DNA of 25,045 nt from Nitrospira sp. UBA2083. Its GTDB lineage: Bacteria; Nitrospirota; Nitrospiria; Nitrospirales; Nitrospiraceae. The stretch lies in NCBI GenBank assembly GCA_002331625.1, contig DCZN01000106.1:11406-36450 (forward strand). The letters run 5' to 3'. Below the pieces are notes generated by a model. It did no database searches and had not been told where the DNA came from. It saw only the letters and a list, made by a program, of their open reading frames with translations. Each line of letters starts with the position of its first letter. Positions within the stretch are counted from its first letter, which is position 1. Below are positions 15,921 through 22,469 of the stretch, piece after piece. Both the position numbers and the translations under genes were made by a program.

Positions 15921-16060
15921 CGGAACAGAAGGACTGCGTGAAGGGCCGGGTCGTACACCGCTAAGACAGCTGGCTAGACAGTGGGCCCTTCACCAACGTC
16001 CATCCAGTCCAGTCTGTCAATTGTGCGTATATGAGTAATCCTAAAATGCAATCGGTCAAG
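15921..16060 (-). repeat. Leader repeat, copy 2 (upstream of the 30-residue microprotein)
   Basis: This is the partner of 13521-13660, offset by exactly 2400 bp. The hairpin arms (15938-15947 and 15984-15993) are fully conserved. A + strand GTG frame running through copy 1 meets a TAA here, so conservation is not for that protein; a structured leader read on the - strand is the better explanation. Confidence 0.85.
16036..16060 (-). promoter_or_regulatory. CTTGAC-N13-GGATTA promoter-like signal
   Basis: On the - strand, CTTGAC (16060-16055) is followed after 13 bases by GGATTA (16041-16036). It matches the signal before Hsp20 and would drive the 30-residue microprotein. Confidence 0.5.
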
Positions 16061-16191
16061 GGGGATTCGGCAGATCGTGCAAGCTCTCATCTCTCTCAGA
16101 ATTCTTGAGAATCTCCATCGACTCTCACACTGACACGTGCCGTATGCATCACCGAGTGTTGCTGTTGCCGCGCTGAAGGAACTGCCTGGGT

Positions 16192-16216
16192 CTTGACTTT
16201 TCTCCAGAAAGAATTA
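16192..16216 (+). promoter_or_regulatory. CTTGAC-N13-GAATTA promoter-like signal
   Basis: CTTGAC (16192-16197) and GAATTA (16211-16216) match the signals before the Hsp20 gene at 18999 and the secreted protein at 19907. It would drive the 16244-18708 gene group. Confidence 0.55.
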
Positions 16217-16237
16217 TCGCCATCCTAGTTACGCGGA

Positions 16238-16276
16238 GTCGTCATGCTTGCATCGATGATGAGACCGCATGACGAC
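16238..16276 (+). promoter_or_regulatory. Leader hairpin overlapping a start codon
   Basis: GTCGTCATGC pairs perfectly with GCATGACGAC over a 19-base loop. The left arm contains the ATG of the small ORF at 16244, so folding would hide that start. The matching position before 19907 has a related imperfect hairpin. Confidence 0.45.
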
Positions 16277-16384
16277 CTTCCACAATCAGTTACAAACCAT
16301 TACCGATCGCTAGAACGAGGGATGCAGAAGGGCACAGTCGCGCTTGGCGCACTGTGGCTGCGGATCAGCGGCATGGTGGTGTGA
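16244..16384 (+). CDS. 46-residue leader ORF
   Basis: An ATG 51 bp after the TTGACT box, with GGAG 5 bp upstream, opens a 46-codon frame ending SLERG then a mildly hydrophobic tail (VALGALWLRISGMVV). The first bases of this ORF align with shorter leader ORFs at 18875 and 19823 that hold the same position after the same promoter. It may be a real small protein, a regulatory leader peptide, or the decayed start of a lost gene. Confidence 0.35.
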   Translation: MLASMMRPHDDLPQSVTNHYRSLERGMQKGTVALGALWLRISGMVV

Positions 16385-16407
16385 ATCAACAAGAAGAGGC
16401 AAAATAG

Positions 16408-16719
16408 GTGGAATCGGCCGTAGGACCATTGTTGAGAAGTTCACGCACGCTTCTGGTTGGTGTGCTCGATGCGGTGGTCGCTCGCTACGTCACTCAGGAT
16501 GTGAAACCACCGACTGAGCATTATCACTTCCAGCATCCAGCCGTATTGCAGAATGTTCCACCGTCGACCGTCATATGGAACCGTCCTCTCCGCTGGTGGT
16601 CACTCGATCGGCGCAAGCGGGTAGCAGCCGCCATGCGCCTTCGCGATCGTATGGTGGAAGATATTCTGCGCGTGGGTGGCAGGAAAGCTGAGTGTGAGCC
16701 GGACCCTCGCGATGCGTGA
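16408..16719 (+). CDS. Hypothetical protein, 103 residues
   Basis: This frame starts at GTG (AAGAGG about 8 bp upstream). The product is basic and soluble, with a Trp/Arg-rich middle (NRPLRWWSLDRRKR) and a likely C-terminal helix (MRLRDRMVEDILRVGG). I do not recognise a family. It overlaps the start of the next small membrane-protein gene by 8 bp, which suggests translational coupling and supports its reality. It lies about 190 bp downstream of the CTTGAC promoter signal. Confidence 0.5.
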   Translation: MESAVGPLLRSSRTLLVGVLDAVVARYVTQDVKPPTEHYHFQHPAVLQNVPPSTVIWNRPLRWWSLDRRKRVAAAMRLRDRMVEDILRVGGRKAECEPDPRDA

Positions 16720-16843
16720 ATCATTCGCCGCGTTGCCGCGTACTGAAATTATAGGGCTGGCAGTATTCAGCCTGATCATCGTGGCCTTCACGGTAAGTGG
16801 CTTGGTGTCATGGTGGAAGGAGCGGAGACGCACAAAGAAGTAA
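16712..16843 (+). CDS. 43-residue single-span membrane protein
   Basis: After a short polar N-terminus, one membrane helix (about residues 12-32, GLAVFSLIIVAFTVSGLV) is followed by a strongly basic tail (WWKERRRTKK), the usual inside-positive anchor. It has no ribosome-binding site of its own but overlaps the preceding frame by 8 bp. The next gene, a large secreted protein, starts 32 bp later. Function is unknown. Confidence 0.5.
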   Translation: MRESFAALPRTEIIGLAVFSLIIVAFTVSGLVSWWKERRRTKK

Positions 16844-16875
16844 CATGTACGGAGACCCCAAAAAGGAGGGCGACT

Positions 16876-18708
16876 ATGTGCAGCCTATGGTCGTGGGTGA
16901 AGTGCAGAATCGCAGCGGTATCAGCAGTGCTCGCGCTTGTCCCAGTTGGGTTCATTTCCAGTGCCGACCTTAGTTACGCCGGAGAGAGTGCCCTACCGCC
17001 CGGTGTCGTCGCTGCGGACCTCGAATACAATGGTCGCATCACTGTCGGAGGGGAGGCGGTTACGGTAAAGATTGCCACTCCCAACAAGAACGGTGTGATG
17101 ACCTTTGCGGGCACGGCTGGCCAACGAATCAATCTTGGTTTTAGCAGTGTCACGCTCACACAGTTCCAGGTGTCGGTCTATGGGCCGGACGGCGGGATGA
17201 TTGCCAGACAGCCCTCCGCCGTGAGGAACTATTATGCGACGATGGGCGAACGGCCACTCTCCTCGCAGACAAAAGTACATACATCCATGACCGCGTATCA
17301 GTTTACGGCCGATTCAGGGGCGACGATCTCTTCCAGCGAGATGAACGGCAGTAGCGTGGACCTCGTGGAATTGCCGGCGACCGGAACCTACACGATTTTC
17401 TTCGACCCGCTCAGTACCTATACAGGGAGTTTCACGATCACGGTGTCAAGTGAGCTGGAGGGGACTATCGTCCCTCAGGGCTCGGCGGTGCCGGTTACCA
17501 TCGGCCGTGCCGGGCAAAACGCTCGCTATACGTTCTCTGGTACCGCCGGCCAAGCGGTCAGCGTACAATTGAGTGATGTGACCATCCGGAGCGGGTACGT
17601 GTCCATCCTGAAACCAGATGGAAGTCTCTTAGGCCAGCCGACTTCATTCGCGTATGCAGGCGCCGTGGTCGATGCGCAAGTTCTTCCGACTTCCGGAACC
17701 TATGCGGTCCTGATCGATCCGGAGCTGAGTTACACCGGTCATGTGAAGCTTGCCCTCTATAACGCGCCGGACCTCACCGGCACGATCATGCCCGATGAGG
17801 TGACGATGACCACGACGTTGACCGTGCCGGGCCAACGAGCCCTCTATACGTTCAATGGAACGGCTGGTCAGTGGGTGAACCTCGGCCTCACAGGAGTTTC
17901 GATTGCGTCGAGCACCGTGTCGTTGCTGAAACCGGATGGCAGCAAGATGGCGTCGACGACCATCGGCCCCAGCGGGGGGAGCCTCGATCCAGCGACGGCC
18001 TTGCCTGAAACGGGCACCTACACCATCGTGGTGGATCCGGTAGGGAACCACACGGGCAGCATGACGCTCGCTCTGTCTTCTCCAGTTACCGATACGATTG
18101 CGCTCGATGGACCGCCGGTGATGGCCAGTCTCAACAAGCCAGGCAAGACTGCACGGTATACCTTCAATGGTCGAGCCGGACAATGGGTGACCCTCGGACT
18201 CACATCCGTGGGGGTGACGTCGAGCAGCATTTCACTCCTGAGTGATGAGGGAACCGCTCTCGCCTCAACAGCGGTTGGTACGGCGGGTGGGGCGCTCGAA
18301 GTTCCTAATCCCTTACCTGCCACCGGTACTTACACCATCCTTGTCCGTCCAGGGGCGACCTACACCGGCAACATGACGCTGACCCTCTCAACGGAGGTGT
18401 CGGACTCGCTGAAGTTGAATGCGGCACCCAGGCCGATCATGATCAGCCGAGCGGGCCAGAATGGCCGCTATACGTTTGCCGGTACTGCGAACCAGCAGGT
18501 TACGATCAAGGTCACCAATAATAAGATTGGCAACGTGACGGTGAATCTCTATACGCCGAGCGGGGTTCTGCAAGCCGGGGCCACGAGCTCCGCGTCCAGC
18601 TTTTCCCTCAATACTGTGACGCTGGCGACGACGGATACCTATACGATCACGATCAACCCCGCGATGACGGATACGGGGAGTATTCAGCTCCAAGTCACGA
18701 GCCCATAG
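16876..18708 (+). CDS. Secreted protein with five tandem beta-domain repeats
   Basis: This 610-residue protein has a signal peptide (core about residues 13-30, YAGES near cleavage) and five tandem repeats of roughly 104 residues. Approximate bounds are 38-195 (first, with an insertion), 196-301, 302-405, 406-509 and 510-610. Each repeat has a YTF-x-GTAGQ core strand, an S/V-rich middle such as VSLLKPDGS, and a closing TGTYTI...DP...TG block. This resembles pre-peptidase C-terminal (PPC) type beta-sandwich domains, usually found at the ends of secreted proteases; here they stand alone with no enzyme domain. The ATG at 16876 is chosen because of a strong AAGGAGG site and the signal peptide. A surface or periplasmic binding role is inferred. 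Confidence 0.82.
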   Translation: MCSLWSWVKCRIAAVSAVLALVPVGFISSADLSYAGESALPPGVVAADLEYNGRITVGGEAVTVKIATPNKNGVMTFAGTAGQRINLGFSSVTLTQFQVSVYGPDGGMIARQPSAVRNYYATMGERPLSSQTKVHTSMTAYQFTADSGATISSSEMNGSSVDLVELPATGTYTIFFDPLSTYTGSFTITVSSELEGTIVPQGSAVPVTIGRAGQNARYTFSGTAGQAVSVQLSDVTIRSGYVSILKPDGSLLGQPTSFAYAGAVVDAQVLPTSGTYAVLIDPELSYTGHVKLALYNAPDLTGTIMPDEVTMTTTLTVPGQRALYTFNGTAGQWVNLGLTGVSIASSTVSLLKPDGSKMASTTIGPSGGSLDPATALPETGTYTIVVDPVGNHTGSMTLALSSPVTDTIALDGPPVMASLNKPGKTARYTFNGRAGQWVTLGLTSVGVTSSSISLLSDEGTALASTAVGTAGGALEVPNPLPATGTYTILVRPGATYTGNMTLTLSTEVSDSLKLNAAPRPIMISRAGQNGRYTFAGTANQQVTIKVTNNKIGNVTVNLYTPSGVLQAGATSSASSFSLNTVTLATTDTYTITINPAMTDTGSIQLQVTSP

Positions 18709-18823
18709 AAGTAGAGCTTCGGCGGAAACGAGTCTTCGCCTCTGCCGAGACTGTTGCGGATCGGAGGAGGGAGGGAGCTTCGCTGTGATGTGATAAAGGA
18801 TCCACTGAGTCCCTTGACTGAGA

Positions 18824-18848
18824 CTTGACTTTCCTTCTGAGGAAATTG
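18824..18848 (+). promoter_or_regulatory. CTTGAC-N13-AAATTG promoter-like signal for Hsp20
   Basis: CTTGAC (18824-18829) and AAATTG (18843-18848) repeat the signal at 16192 and 19770. A second CTTGAC lies 12 bp upstream (18812). The Hsp20 start is about 150 bp downstream. Confidence 0.5.
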
Positions 18849-18874
18849 TGGCCATCTTGAGAGAAGGAGACATC

Positions 18875-18943
18875 ATGCACGCTGGTTTCAAACACAGTTG
18901 GTCGTTGCTGAGCGAAGAGAGGGTTTTGACCGATGCGTTCTAA
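18875..18943 (+). CDS. 22-residue leader ORF before Hsp20
   Basis: An ATG with AAGGAG 5 bp upstream opens a 22-codon frame 50 bp after the TTGACT box. Its position matches leader ORFs at 16244 and 19823. The peptide itself is not conserved, so any role would be in translation-linked control. Confidence 0.3.
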   Translation: MHAGFKHSWSLLSEERVLTDAF

Positions 18944-18998
18944 AGCTAATTGAAATCGGTGAACCTGCTATCAATGTCTGAGAAAGGAGGAATGTGCG

Positions 18999-19478
18999 AT
19001 GGAGCTGATGACGAAGCTCAAAGAGATGATTCCGTGGAAACGCAAACCAGCCGAAACGCACGAGGTCATATCGGTGCGCGATGACATGAATCAGCTATTT
19101 GATCATTTTCTGATGTCAGCTTTTGAAACGGGATGGTCCCGTTTTGCCGGGTTTGGCTCTGGGATCGAGATGTACGAGACGGAAGAGCACGTGATCGTCC
19201 GTGCCGACGTCCCCGGAGTGGACCCGAAACAACTCAACGTCATGATCCGAAACGGCATCCTCTGTCTGAGCTATGAAGATCAGCGCGAGTGGCATGACGG
19301 GAACGGCGGAGGAAGCAGCCGTCGCTATACGGCATTCCGTCGCAGCGTGGCCTTGCCTGAGGGCTTAGATGTTTCTACAGCGGAGGCTGCATGTAAGAAC
19401 GGAGTGCTGGCTGTTCGGATATCCTGGACGCCTGAAGCCAGAGACCGATCCCGTACGATCGTGGTCTCCGTGGACTAA
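18999..19478 (+). CDS. Small heat-shock protein, Hsp20 family (second copy)
   Basis: This 159-residue holdase chaperone has its alpha-crystallin domain at about residues 55-155. Key segments are ADVPGVDPKQLNVMIRNGIL, FRRSVALPEGLDVSTAEAACKNGVLAVRI and a short basic C-terminus. A Gly/Ser-rich loop (NGGGSS) replaces part of the usual central region. It is clearly diverged from the copy at 13037, so it is not a recent duplicate. An AAAGGAGG site precedes the ATG; the leader carries the CTTGAC signal and a short ORF, and a strong terminator follows. It is probably a single-gene unit. Confidence 0.9.
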   Translation: MELMTKLKEMIPWKRKPAETHEVISVRDDMNQLFDHFLMSAFETGWSRFAGFGSGIEMYETEEHVIVRADVPGVDPKQLNVMIRNGILCLSYEDQREWHDGNGGGSSRRYTAFRRSVALPEGLDVSTAEAACKNGVLAVRISWTPEARDRSRTIVVSVD

Positions 19479-19505
19479 CGAGAGCGATCATCCGGCGGGT
19501 CTTGC

Positions 19506-19535
19506 GGGGCGGCAGTTTACCAGCCGCCCCTTTTT
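19506..19535 (+). terminator. Rho-independent terminator after Hsp20
   Basis: GGGGCGGC pairs with GCCGCCCC across a 9-base loop, followed directly by five T residues, 27 bp after the Hsp20 stop codon. Confidence 0.85.
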
Positions 19536-19769
19536 CTTGGCGTAATCTAGGTAGCTCCAATCAATTTGCTGACCTCAACGTGAGACAACAGCCTACCCTC
19601 TGGTATCAGATGCCGTTCTGACAGGGACACCTCACGACTATCGAGAGTACTGCGAGGATACCAGTCCCTTCACCCACTGTCTTGGTCTTGGACTAGATTT
19701 CTGTCGATGGGTGGAGATGAACTGCCGCTTCTACAGTCAGTTTCAATTCCCAGCGTCTTCTCTTGGTGA

Positions 19770-19794
19770 CTTGACTTTTCGTAAGGCAGAATTA
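19770..19794 (+). promoter_or_regulatory. CTTGAC-N13-GAATTA promoter-like signal
   Basis: CTTGAC (19770-19775) and GAATTA (19789-19794) are followed by a leader that aligns over about 130 bp with 16192-16325, up to the ribosome-binding site of the 19907 gene. Confidence 0.55.
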
Positions 19795-19822
19795 TGTACA
19801 CCTACCAGTTGGCGGAATCGTC

Positions 19823-19870
19823 ATGCTCCCATTGGATGATGGCACCGCACGGCGATCTCACCGCCAGTAA
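19823..19870 (+). CDS. 15-residue leader ORF
   Basis: The ATG lies 52 bp after the TTGACT box with GGAA 5 bp upstream. An imperfect hairpin (ATCGTCATGC with GCACGGCGAT) spans the start, as in the related leader at 16238. Very short; the conserved position is the only support. Confidence 0.25.
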   Translation: MLPLDDGTARRSHRQ

Positions 19871-19906
19871 GACTTAGCTCAAACCACCAACCGAAAGGAG
19901 GGATCT

Positions 19907-20293
19907 ATGAGAGCGACGGCCATGCTCTGCGTACTGTCCCTGCTGATTGGCGGGGTGACGCTGATGCCATCATCATTGGAAGCAGCCGGTTGGCTCTCCG
20001 GCGCTGACTCCTACGCGGCATCGTGGGTCAAGGACATTGAACAGGAGCTGCTGAAGCAGGAATATCGTGACGTCTACGCCAACGATCCTCGGACTCCTCA
20101 GATCGTCGCACTTCGCCTCTTGAATGAAGCTGCGAAGGCTCAGGAGGGGGAAGATAGCACGCTGGCACAGCAGCTCGTGCGTGATACGCTCGAGGTGTTT
20201 GAAGAGGGAGTGCGGAAGCACTATTACTCGTTGTCCGAGATCGAACCGATCACGACGTTTATCCGTGAACACGTCCCAATTAAGAGCAGTTAA
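19907..20293 (+). CDS. Secreted helical protein, paralogue of the 12571-12963 product
   Basis: This 128-residue protein has a signal peptide (core about residues 5-18, LEAAG at cleavage) and an all-helical, acidic mature part. The C-terminal half aligns with the 12571-12963 protein, ending in IEPITTFIREHVP against VEPIFTLIRQLLP. A strong AAAGGAGGG site precedes the ATG. It follows the second Hsp20, just as the other copy follows the first, although here a terminator and separate promoter signal intervene. No named family is recognised; an envelope stress function is inferred from context. Confidence 0.75.
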   Translation: MRATAMLCVLSLLIGGVTLMPSSLEAAGWLSGADSYAASWVKDIEQELLKQEYRDVYANDPRTPQIVALRLLNEAAKAQEGEDSTLAQQLVRDTLEVFEEGVRKHYYSLSEIEPITTFIREHVPIKSS

Positions 20294-20345
20294 ATCCAGG
20301 GTCGCGATGGGACGGCTCTCGCGGCCCCTACCCAAGAGGTGAACC

Positions 20346-20633
20346 ATGAACCGTGGAAGTATCTCTTCATATCAATCGAGGATGGAGTCGTGTCGAGATG
20401 ACGTGATGAAATGCGAACGCTGTAATGGTTTCGTCATGGCTGTGTCGTTTATAGGCGGCGATGACGAACGTGGCGCATGGGGATATGACGGATGGAAGTG
20501 TTTGAATTGTGGCCATGTAACCGATCCGCTGCTCATGAAGAACAGAGAGATTCACTCGCGGAGCGCTACAGTGCATCAACCGATGCCTAGGCGGAATGCA
20601 CAGGCTGGTCTACGGACATCGACCGCAGCATAA
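20346..20633 (+). CDS. Small zinc-ribbon protein
   Basis: This 95-residue protein carries two CxxC pairs (CERC and CLNC) about 28 residues apart, flanking an acidic Gly-rich loop (GGDDERGAWGYDGWK), the layout of a single zinc ribbon. The 20-residue N-terminus and the C-terminus are basic and polar; there is no signal or membrane segment. AAGAGGTG precedes the ATG. Such small ribbons occur in DNA-, RNA- or protein-binding proteins, and nothing here decides among them. It starts 52 bp after the secreted helical protein and may share its transcript. Confidence 0.65.
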   Translation: MNRGSISSYQSRMESCRDDVMKCERCNGFVMAVSFIGGDDERGAWGYDGWKCLNCGHVTDPLLMKNREIHSRSATVHQPMPRRNAQAGLRTSTAA

Positions 20634-20696
20634 GAGTGCAGATTGACGTCATGATGAGGAGGATTCTTTCCCCAAGTAGATCCAGGGTTGAAGTGT

Positions 20697-22199
20697 ATGA
20701 AGCGGCTTTCTAGATTAATCCATCGACTCTCGAGCGTGCTGTTCGTCCCAACCATGATGTTGATCCTGGTTGGGGTCGTGAAGCATTCCCAGCCAGCGGA
20801 CCATGACGTGCATGAACCGCTTGCCGTGGCCGCCCAGGAGACTGCTCTGCACCTAGGAGTCCCGGTCGTCTCCGGACAACCCTTCATCGCCGTTGCGAAA
20901 CAAGCGAAGGCCGCGGTTGTCAACATCTCGTCGGTCAAAAAGGGGAGCCGCAGTGCCGAACGTTTCTCGCCCCCGTTCTTTGACGATCCCTTCTTCCGTC
21001 GTTTCTTCGGCGAAGAATTCGAACAACGCGGTCCTCCGCCCCGCGAGCACCAGGAACAGGGGCTGGGCTCCGGCGTGATTGTGACCTCGAACGGCTATAT
21101 CGTCACCAATAACCATGTGGTCGAAGACACGGATGAACTGATTGTCTCATTACCTGACAAGCGCACCTATAAGGCCAAGGTGATCGGGACAGACCCCAAA
21201 ACGGACGTGGCTGTGGTCAAGATCGAGGCCTCCAATCTCCCTGTCCTGCCCTGGGGTGATGCGAGCCAGTTACAGGTCGGTGAAATGGTCTTGGCGGTTG
21301 GCAATCCGTTCGGGTTGGACCAGACAGTGACGATGGGCATCATCAGCGCGGTCGGCCGGGCCAATATGGGCATCGTGGATTACGAGGATTTCATCCAAAC
21401 GGACGCGGCGATCAATCCCGGCAATTCCGGCGGCGCCCTCGTCAACCTGAACGGCGAATTGATCGGGATCAACACGGCGATCTTCACGCGGAGCGGCGGA
21501 TACATGGGAATCGGGTTCGCCATTCCCAGCAACATGGCCAAAAGCGTGATGGATAGCCTGATCAAGCATGGCAAGGTCGTCAGAGGATGGATAGGCGTCT
21601 CAATCCAGGAGGTCACGCAGGACCTGGCCAAGGAATTCGGCGCAGCCGATACGAAGGGCGCGCTTCTGGCGGATATCATGGACGACAGTCCGGCGGCAAA
21701 GGCGAAACTGGAGAGGGGAGATATTATTACGACCTATCAAGACAAAATGATCAATGACCCCAGCCATCTGCGGTCCCTGGTGGCCGAGACGGTGCCGGGA
21801 ACCACCGTGAAGCTCTCGGTGTGGAGAGACAAAGCAGCGAAGGAGATCACGGTGACCATCGGCGAGCAGCCGAAAGAGCTGGTCTCGACCAAGCATTCGG
21901 AAAGCCTCAAAGGCAACCATGCCTTGGTGGGGATCACCGTCGAGGAAATAAAACTGGACCGGTCACGCCGATCACAATTCCAAACCGGCGTCGTGGTCAC
22001 GGAGGTCGCGCCTGACAGTCCGGCCGAGCGAGCAGGACTTCGACGGGGCGATCTGATTCGAGAGATCAACCGTAAACCGGTCAAACATGTTCGCGATTTC
22101 GAACGGCTCACCAAAGAGCTGTCTCCAAGGAAGCCCGTCCTGCTGTTGCTCGTAAGAGGCAATGCCGCGATCTATCTTTCGATCAGCCCAGAACCTTAA
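20697..22199 (+). CDS. degQ: Periplasmic serine protease, DegP/DegQ (HtrA) family
   Basis: This 500-residue envelope protease/chaperone degrades misfolded periplasmic proteins. An N-terminal membrane or signal segment (about residues 16-28) is followed by the trypsin-like domain with the triad His140 (TNNHV), Asp170 (KTDVAV) and Ser244 (PGNSGGAL). Two PDZ domains follow (about 268-355 and 405-490), the DegP/DegQ layout. An acidic/aromatic LA-type loop (FFDDPFFRRFFGEEF) precedes the triad. The ATG at 20697 is preferred over a TTG three codons upstream; the ribosome-binding site is weak (AGGG). Its place next to Hsp20 and secreted stress-like genes fits envelope quality control. Confidence 0.93.
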   Translation: MKRLSRLIHRLSSVLFVPTMMLILVGVVKHSQPADHDVHEPLAVAAQETALHLGVPVVSGQPFIAVAKQAKAAVVNISSVKKGSRSAERFSPPFFDDPFFRRFFGEEFEQRGPPPREHQEQGLGSGVIVTSNGYIVTNNHVVEDTDELIVSLPDKRTYKAKVIGTDPKTDVAVVKIEASNLPVLPWGDASQLQVGEMVLAVGNPFGLDQTVTMGIISAVGRANMGIVDYEDFIQTDAAINPGNSGGALVNLNGELIGINTAIFTRSGGYMGIGFAIPSNMAKSVMDSLIKHGKVVRGWIGVSIQEVTQDLAKEFGAADTKGALLADIMDDSPAAKAKLERGDIITTYQDKMINDPSHLRSLVAETVPGTTVKLSVWRDKAAKEITVTIGEQPKELVSTKHSESLKGNHALVGITVEEIKLDRSRRSQFQTGVVVTEVAPDSPAERAGLRRGDLIREINRKPVKHVRDFERLTKELSPRKPVLLLLVRGNAAIYLSISPEP

Positions 22200-22275
22200 T
22201 CAGCGAAGCCGGATGCACCGCCACGAATAGACACCAGCCGATAGAAGATCCACAAGACGTGGCAGGGAGAATCGA

Positions 22276-22428
22276 TTAGCTGGAGCCTTCCGCTACCGCG
22301 CTGAAAGCCAGTGTTGTGGCAAGACTCCCCAACGGTCGGACCACGACCTTGCTTCGTCCTAGGGTGAGCCGTTGAATCACGCTCGTCATGATTTTAAACA
22401 CCCTCCGACGCGTCTCTGTTTCTTCCAT
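22276..22428 (-). CDS. Possible 50-residue protein or gene remnant
   Basis: The frame begins 41 bp after the stop of the - strand CopD-cytochrome gene and encodes ETETRRRVFKIMTSVIQ, which resembles a Tat-type or Rieske-protein N-terminus, followed by a mildly hydrophobic second half. There is no ribosome-binding site before the first ATG; an internal in-frame ATG has GGAGGG 11 bp upstream. It may be the start of a decayed exported protein. The rest of 22200-22469 shows nothing clear. Confidence 0.3.
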   Translation of the reverse strand: MEETETRRRVFKIMTSVIQRLTLGRSKVVVRPLGSLATTLAFSAVAEGSS

Positions 22429-22469
22429 AGCTTACCAACGCACCAAACGAACCAGTGATGTTGGGGAGG

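Larger units (their letters stand above)
19536..19906. other. Intergenic leader region
   Basis: The first 230 bp show no gene or clear structure. From 19770 it carries the CTTGAC promoter-like signal, a 15-codon ORF and an imperfect hairpin, listed separately. Confidence 0.5.

Noticed and set aside
20651..20713. A short ATG frame with AGGAGG just before the degQ-like gene
   Set aside because: The AGGAGG lies inside the frame rather than before its start, and the frame overlaps the protease gene; there is no evidence of a leader peptide.
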